A stretch of 10,071 nucleotides of DNA from JBEISR01 sp044337705 (GTDB lineage: Bacteria > Planctomycetota > Planctomycetia > Pirellulales > Pirellulaceae): NCBI GenBank assembly GCA_044337705.1, contig JBIINB010000154.1, forward strand, positions 1-10,071, read 5' to 3'. Below are positions 7,901 through 10,071 of this stretch, piece by piece. The notes below the pieces were generated by a model that ran no database searches, was not told the DNA's origin, and saw nothing but the letters and a program-made list of their open reading frames with translations. The stretch's first letter is position 1; every line of letters begins with the position of its first letter. A program made the position numbers and the translations under genes.

Positions 7901-8182
7901 GGCGGGATGCCACTGCAGGAAGCACTCCTGGTAGCTAATCGCGATCGGCTTCGCCCGATCCTGATGACTACTATCTCCTTCGTCGCCGGCCTGCTGCCAC
8001 TTCTGATCGCCAGTGGCCCTGGGGCCGAAGAACGGCGCAGCATCGCCGTCCTGGCCGTAGGTGGCCAGACCCTATCCCTCCTCCTGACTCTGCTGGCCGT
8101 TCCGGTCCTCCATAGCTTCTTCGACGACCTGGGAAACTGGATCCGGCGCCGCAAATCCGATCCTGCTTCCGAATCGGCTTGA
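4952..8182 (+). CDS. RND efflux pump, AcrB/HAE1 type inner-membrane transporter
   Basis: This 1076-residue proton-driven exporter has the size and layout of AcrB: TM1 at about 12-30, a large periplasmic loop, TM2-6 at about 336-490, TM7 near 525-545, a second periplasmic loop, and TM8-12 at about 903-1055. Proton-relay residues are visible: VGVVIDDAIVVLEN with Asp400/Asp401 in TM4, FGVVKKAGIL with Lys968/969 in TM10, and DRLRPILMT (Arg999, Thr1006) in TM11. Near the start, RRPVFALMLVAAMV and FPRTDLPTVSV are typical of the family. TM10 continues as ILQVDHTN where relatives usually have ILIVEFAN, a mild oddity. GAGGT (4938-4942) stands about ten bases before the ATG, so the start is well supported. 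It is the second gene of the operon with the adaptor. The likely role is export of hydrophobic or amphiphilic compounds; metal export is less likely on the HAE1-like signatures. No outer-membrane factor gene is in the window. Confidence 0.96.
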   Translation: MYWLAEICVRRPVFALMLVAAMVVAGVVAFPQLGIDRFPRTDLPTVSVRTAYPGAASQEVESEVSQRIEDAVATVAGIEELRSISSDGSSYVILTFGLDREIDAAVQDVRDAVAGVLNRLPQNVDPPIITKQDTESSPIMSISVSGPRTARELYFLADRFVKGVLESAKGVGQVSISGAAERAVRVEIDAKRLAAHQLSILQVRDAIERQNSEVPGGRVDEGFRERSMRTLGRVADAREFPNLVVDTIEGVPVRLADLGEVVDETKEVRTLARLDGQPAVVLQIQRQSGENTVEVIEAVKSRLDRCRQLLPADVQVTVLQDQSRYILAALHEIEAHLISGSLLACLTVLLFMRSWRSTLIAAVAIPASIIATFAFMKAFGFTLNNVTMLALVLMVGVVIDDAIVVLENIFHCIEEKGMDPFEASIQGTREIGLAVLATTFSLVIVFLPVSFLSSVTGRMLYEFGVTASVAILISMFISFTLTPMMCSLLLKKLPHQAKGKSSRSGFYGWIESAYMLSLRWALRYRWLTLAICLATLAANIPLYRWVKQDYIPTNVDEAEFEVSINAKEGANLPSMDAVMELAESRLKDVEGVQLMLTTVGSRGFGGLNQGSIYVRLTDASERTFSFERLWHGLLKGDPSEAWRGNFTQRQKMDEIRGLLRSVPDVRASVRNLSSLRQGPNVDIDFTVTGPDVQQLSQFSEQLRQRAKEIPGIVDVDSTLRLDKPELLVSIDRERAAALGVSVREVADTLRVAVGGDDRVSRYRDASVDDAYDVELRLIGIDRQDIDSISQLYVRSNPPESLRTVGVSSAMDTRSTALSRIDNVVDFRYSEAPARIDRLDRQRMVAIRANIATSDPRASGEEFALADRIAALQQEAIALGLPPGFETRVMGRGRELEKTLSEFRWVFVLSLIFMYIVLAAQFEHLIHPLTILLTLPLSVPFGLISLYWGGETLNVYSALGILVLFGVVKKAGILQVDHTNVLRRGGMPLQEALLVANRDRLRPILMTTISFVAGLLPLLIASGPGAEERRSIAVLAVGGQTLSLLLTLLAVPVLHSFFDDLGNWIRRRKSDPASESA

Positions 8183-8226
8183 CGCCTCGCCACGCCGCTC
8201 TATCCCGCCCTGCTTGCCAGTGCACC

Positions 8227-8257
8227 TCGGGGCGATGCCCTTCTAGGCATTTCCCGA
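8227..8257 (+). terminator. Stem-loop after the efflux operon, possible terminator
   Basis: TCGGG (8227-8231) pairs with CCCGA (8253-8257). The inner stem GATGCC (8234-8239) pairs with GGCATT (8246-8251) around a CTTCTA loop, with a small irregularity between. It starts 44 bp after the pump stop codon, a natural place for 3' end formation. No T tract follows (AACCCC), so it may instead stabilise the transcript end or need Rho. Confidence 0.42.
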
Positions 8258-8323
8258 AACCCCTTCGTTCATCCACCCCCGTTTGTAGCCCTACTGCCGG
8301 ATGAGGAGAGCTTCGCCATCGGC

Positions 8324-8329
8324 TATAAA
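8324..8329 (+). promoter_or_regulatory. Candidate -10 element for mscL
   Basis: TATAAA lies 55 bp before the mscL start in a locally AT-rich patch that contrasts with its surroundings. No recognisable -35 is found 16-18 bp upstream, so this is a weak candidate. The hairpin at 8227-8257 lies between it and the efflux genes, which favours separate transcription of mscL. Confidence 0.25.
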
Positions 8330-8363
8330 TTGGGAATTGGCTACTGCAAGAATTCATTTTCTG

Positions 8364-8371
8364 AAAGGAGG
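8364..8371 (+). promoter_or_regulatory. Very strong ribosome binding site deciding the mscL start
   Basis: AAAGGAGG is a near-perfect Shine-Dalgarno with seven bases to ATG 8379. It rejects the upstream in-frame ATG at 8301, which would add 26 residues without similarity to MscL. Confidence 0.85.
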
Positions 8372-8378
8372 TTTTTCG

Positions 8379-8753
8379 ATGGGGCTGCTAAAGGAATTTA
8401 AAGACTTCGCGATGCGTGGCAACGTGATCGACCTGGCCGTCGGGGTCGTCATCGGCGCTGCCTTCGGAAAGATTGTCGATTCGCTGGTCAAAAATGTGAT
8501 CATGCCGGCGATCAACATGCTGACAGGAGGAGCCAAGCTCAATGCAACTCCAGTCAAGGAAGGTGAACTGAATCTCTTCGCTTTCCTTCAGACGATCATC
8601 GATTTCCTGATCATCGCCGCCGCAATTTTCCTGGTCATCAAGTTGATCAACACGGCCAAGGCGAGGTTCGAGACGCAGCAGGCCGCTGCCCCACCACCTC
8701 CCCCCGAGGACGTCGTTCTGCTCCGGGAAATCCGCGATCTGCTGAAGCGGTAA
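8379..8753 (+). CDS. mscL: Large-conductance mechanosensitive channel MscL
   Basis: This 124-residue inner-membrane channel opens as a pentamer under membrane tension to release solutes during hypo-osmotic shock. The N-terminal helix KEFKDFAMRGNVIDLAVGVV (5-24) and pore-lining TM1 with IGAAFGKIV (25-33) match the family closely. TM2 is FLIIAAAIFLVIKLIN (76-91). The cytoplasmic end has a run of five prolines (105-109) followed by the conserved bundle LLREIRDLLK (114-123). The E. coli protein has 136 residues; by hand alignment much of the difference lies in the periplasmic loop (about 52-68), roughly eight residues shorter here. It has its own strong ribosome site, 196 bp after the pump gene, and is probably transcribed separately. 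The identification is secure. Confidence 0.98.
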   Translation: MGLLKEFKDFAMRGNVIDLAVGVVIGAAFGKIVDSLVKNVIMPAINMLTGGAKLNATPVKEGELNLFAFLQTIIDFLIIAAAIFLVIKLINTAKARFETQQAAAPPPPPEDVVLLREIRDLLKR

Positions 8754-8823
8754 CAACAGTTCGGATGCGCGGATAGTACTGTGCCCCGTGCACCGTTTGG
8801 GCTTTCGGAAAGCTGGAACCAAT

Positions 8824-8886
8824 GGCTCTGACGCGGAGGCGCGAAGAAGGCGAAATGCCTGTCATCCCCGCGCCTTCGCGTGAGCC
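8824..8886. repeat. GC-rich nested stem-loop, REP-like
   Basis: GGCTC (8824-8828) pairs with GAGCC (8882-8886). After a two-base bulge, ACGCGGAGGCGCG (8831-8843) pairs with CGCGCCTTCGCGT (8869-8881), with one G-T pair. Inside the loop AGGC (8848-8851) pairs with GCCT (8857-8860). That makes an 18-pair imperfect stem with a nested hairpin. The arms resemble the 'ACGCGGAGGCGCGG' words that recur between genes in some planctomycete and cyanobacterial genomes. Whether this one is repeated cannot be known from a single window. Confidence 0.55.
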
Positions 8887-9151
8887 TGAACCCAAGCCTC
8901 TTTCCGATCTTGTGCATTCCTCTGCATTCAAGAGATCGTGCACGCGCAATCGACCTTTTTGCGGCGCAAGTGAGATGACCGGAACTGGGCTCTGCGTCCA
9001 TGTCCCCAGTGGAAAAACCAAGCCCGAAACAAACTATGCACAGGAATCAGTGACTGGGGCGGCTGCCAGCAGCACGTTCTCTCCATTGGTCCAGTGATGC
9101 GCAGCGTCATCGGCTTCTCCAGATCGCCGGTTTGCACTGGGAAACCCCTTC

Positions 9152-9177
9152 TGCCAAACTGGCAACGCTAAGGTTGC
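9152..9177 (+). promoter_or_regulatory. Two overlapping hairpins upstream of the oxidoreductase
   Basis: TGCCA (9152-9156) pairs with TGGCA (9160-9164), while GCAAC (9162-9166) pairs with GTTGC (9173-9177). The two share three bases and so are mutually exclusive. They end 24 bp before the ribosome site. They could be leader switch structure or chance, as both stems are only five pairs. Confidence 0.2.
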
Positions 9178-9201
9178 TGTGCCTTGGATGATTCCTCGGT
9201 C

Positions 9202-9211
9202 GGAGAAGGGG
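9202..9211 (+). promoter_or_regulatory. Ribosome binding site of the oxidoreductase
   Basis: GGAGAAGGGG ends seven bases before ATG 9219 and fixes this start. It gives the reading frame an RR signal peptide directly at its N-terminus. Confidence 0.7.
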
Positions 9212-9218
9212 ATTTTCG

Positions 9219-10071
9219 ATGAAGTGGACGCGCCGCCAAACCATGCAGTCGATCGCGATGTGGACCATGGCATCACGATGCCACGCCACCAATCCAGAGG
9301 ATATTGCCGAACGGCGATCCGTGGTGGTCTATGGGGCGACTCCAGCCGGACTGGTCGCTGCCATTCAGCTGAGAAAATATGGTATCGACTGTGTGGTCCT
9401 GGAGCCTTCGGGGCACCTGGGAGGGATGACCACAGGTGGTCTTGGCGCAACCGATATCGGCAACAAAGCAGCCATCGGCGGCATGGCGCGCGAATTCTAT
9501 CGACGCATCTTTCAGACCTACCAGGAACCCACTCGATGGCGCCAGCAGAAACCATCCGAGTACCGTGGACCGCACCAGAAGCCAGGCGAAACAACCCAGT
9601 GGACTTTTGAGCCGCATGTGGCAACAGAGGTTTTTCGGCAATGGCTCGAGGAAGCCAGCGTCGAGGTCCGACTGCACACCCCCATCGATCGAACCGCCGC
9701 ACCGACGAAGGATTCGGGGAATCTTCGCCAGGTCCGAATGGAGGCGGGATACTGGATCGAGGCGAAGGCATGGATCGATGCGACCTACGAAGGGGATCTG
9801 ATGGCGCTGGCTGGCGTCGAATCACGCATCGGCCGGGAATCCAACAGCGAGTGCGGTGAGTCGCTCAATGGAGTCCAGGTGGCCCAGGCCACCAAGCACC
9901 AGTTCCTGGAAGGGATCAGTGGCTATCGAATTCCCGGGGACCCCAAGAGCGGCCTGCTGCGATGGATCTCGCCTGAGCCGCCCGGAACAGACGGAAGTGG
10001 CGACCGGCACGTTCAAGCCTACTGCCTTCGGATGTGCCTAACCGATGATCCCACCAATCAGATCCCCTTCC
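9219..10071 (+). CDS. Exported FAD-dependent oxidoreductase, N-terminal part (runs off the right edge)
   Basis: The first 284 residues are present; the frame stays open to the window end. It is a flavoprotein of the FAD_oxidored type (FAD-dependent oxidoreductases common in planctomycetes). The dinucleotide fold is clear: VVVYGATPAGLVAAIQL (35-51) with GATPAG as the phosphate-binding turn, then VVLEPSGHLGGMTTGGLGAT (59-78) with Glu62 as the expected ribose-binding acid. DATYEGDLMALAGV (187-200) and QAYCLRMCLTDDPTN (266-280) are further family landmarks. The N-terminus MKWTRRQTMQSIAM has a twin-arginine motif and a possible cut after CHA (residue 23), suggesting Tat export of the folded flavoprotein, although the hydrophobic stretch is short and weak. 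Substrate is unknown; relatives are often annotated loosely as FAD-dependent oxidoreductase or xanthan lyase. No neighbour within the window explains its role. Confidence 0.9.
   Translation, partial: MKWTRRQTMQSIAMWTMASRCHATNPEDIAERRSVVVYGATPAGLVAAIQLRKYGIDCVVLEPSGHLGGMTTGGLGATDIGNKAAIGGMAREFYRRIFQTYQEPTRWRQQKPSEYRGPHQKPGETTQWTFEPHVATEVFRQWLEEASVEVRLHTPIDRTAAPTKDSGNLRQVRMEAGYWIEAKAWIDATYEGDLMALAGVESRIGRESNSECGESLNGVQVAQATKHQFLEGISGYRIPGDPKSGLLRWISPEPPGTDGSGDRHVQAYCLRMCLTDDPTNQIPF

Larger units (their letters stand above)
8754..9218. other. Gene-free region between mscL and the oxidoreductase
   Basis: These 465 bp hold no ORF I would call. The open frame at 8822-9097 has no ribosome site and overlaps a long stem-loop. 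A short GCTTT-CGG-AAAGC hairpin lies soon after the mscL stop but has no T run. A long GC-rich stem-loop (8824-8886), a distant CCCCAGT/ACTGGGG pair (9004-9010 and 9053-9059) and two overlapping hairpins (9152-9177) are the only structure seen. The promoter of the oxidoreductase is presumably here, but I cannot point to it. Confidence 0.5.

Noticed and set aside
8301..8378. Upstream in-frame ATG extending mscL by 26 residues
   Set aside because: The AAAGGAGG at 8364-8371 fixes the start at 8379, and the extension matches nothing in MscL.
8905..8945. TGCATTC direct repeat with GATC-flanked arms
   Set aside because: Two seven-base copies with imperfect flanking pairing; too weak to separate from chance, and no CRISPR-like periodicity.
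8822..9097. A 91-codon open frame after mscL
   Set aside because: No Shine-Dalgarno, composition rich in Arg/Pro/Thr, and it begins inside the long stem-loop.
9034..9825. A 263-codon open frame on the minus strand
   Set aside because: It overlaps the FAD oxidoreductase, which has a ribosome site and clear motifs; this frame has neither.

Overview
The window looks like a chromosomal segment of a planctomycete, most likely Pirellulales or a relative. This is inferred from protein style: a secreted CE15-type esterase, a planctomycete-type secreted protein with a HEAT-like N-terminus, and a 'GATPAG' FAD oxidoreductase with an RR signal. Other support is a moderately high GC content and a marked excess of CGATCG. 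No rRNA, tRNA, CRISPR array, transposase or phage gene was seen. I did not find a convincing new multi-gene system; this reads as ordinary chromosome with a few details worth checking.

Layout. (1) Bases 1-103 hold the last 33 codons of a plus-strand gene, tentatively of the N-acylglucosamine 2-epimerase type. A gene-free stretch (104-451) follows, with two terminator-like hairpins, one suited to each converging transcript. (2) Two minus-strand genes come next, in transcription order: a secreted CE15 glucuronoyl-esterase-like hydrolase (3252-1933), then a secreted or lipoprotein planctomycete protein of unknown function (1813-452). They are 119 bp apart and could be co-transcribed. (3) A 373 bp divergent intergenic region (3253-3625) carries a GGGAA-N4-TTCCC dyad close to the next gene. 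(4) A two-gene plus-strand efflux operon follows: a periplasmic adaptor lipoprotein (3626-4924) and an RND inner-membrane pump of the AcrB/HAE1 type (4952-8182). No outer-membrane factor is encoded in the window. (5) After a hairpin comes mscL (8379-8753), a mechanosensitive channel with a very strong Shine-Dalgarno. (6) A 465 bp gene-free stretch (8754-9218) contains a long GC-rich nested stem-loop and a leader with two overlapping hairpins. (7) A secreted FAD-dependent oxidoreductase gene starts at 9219 and runs off the right edge.

Functional picture. The left part and the right edge fit the polysaccharide-degrading lifestyle of planctomycetes: the esterase would cut ester links of glucuronic-acid-bearing glycans outside the cytoplasm. 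The middle is envelope physiology: drug or metabolite export and osmotic safety. I see no evidence that the esterase pair, the efflux pair, mscL and the oxidoreductase form one system.
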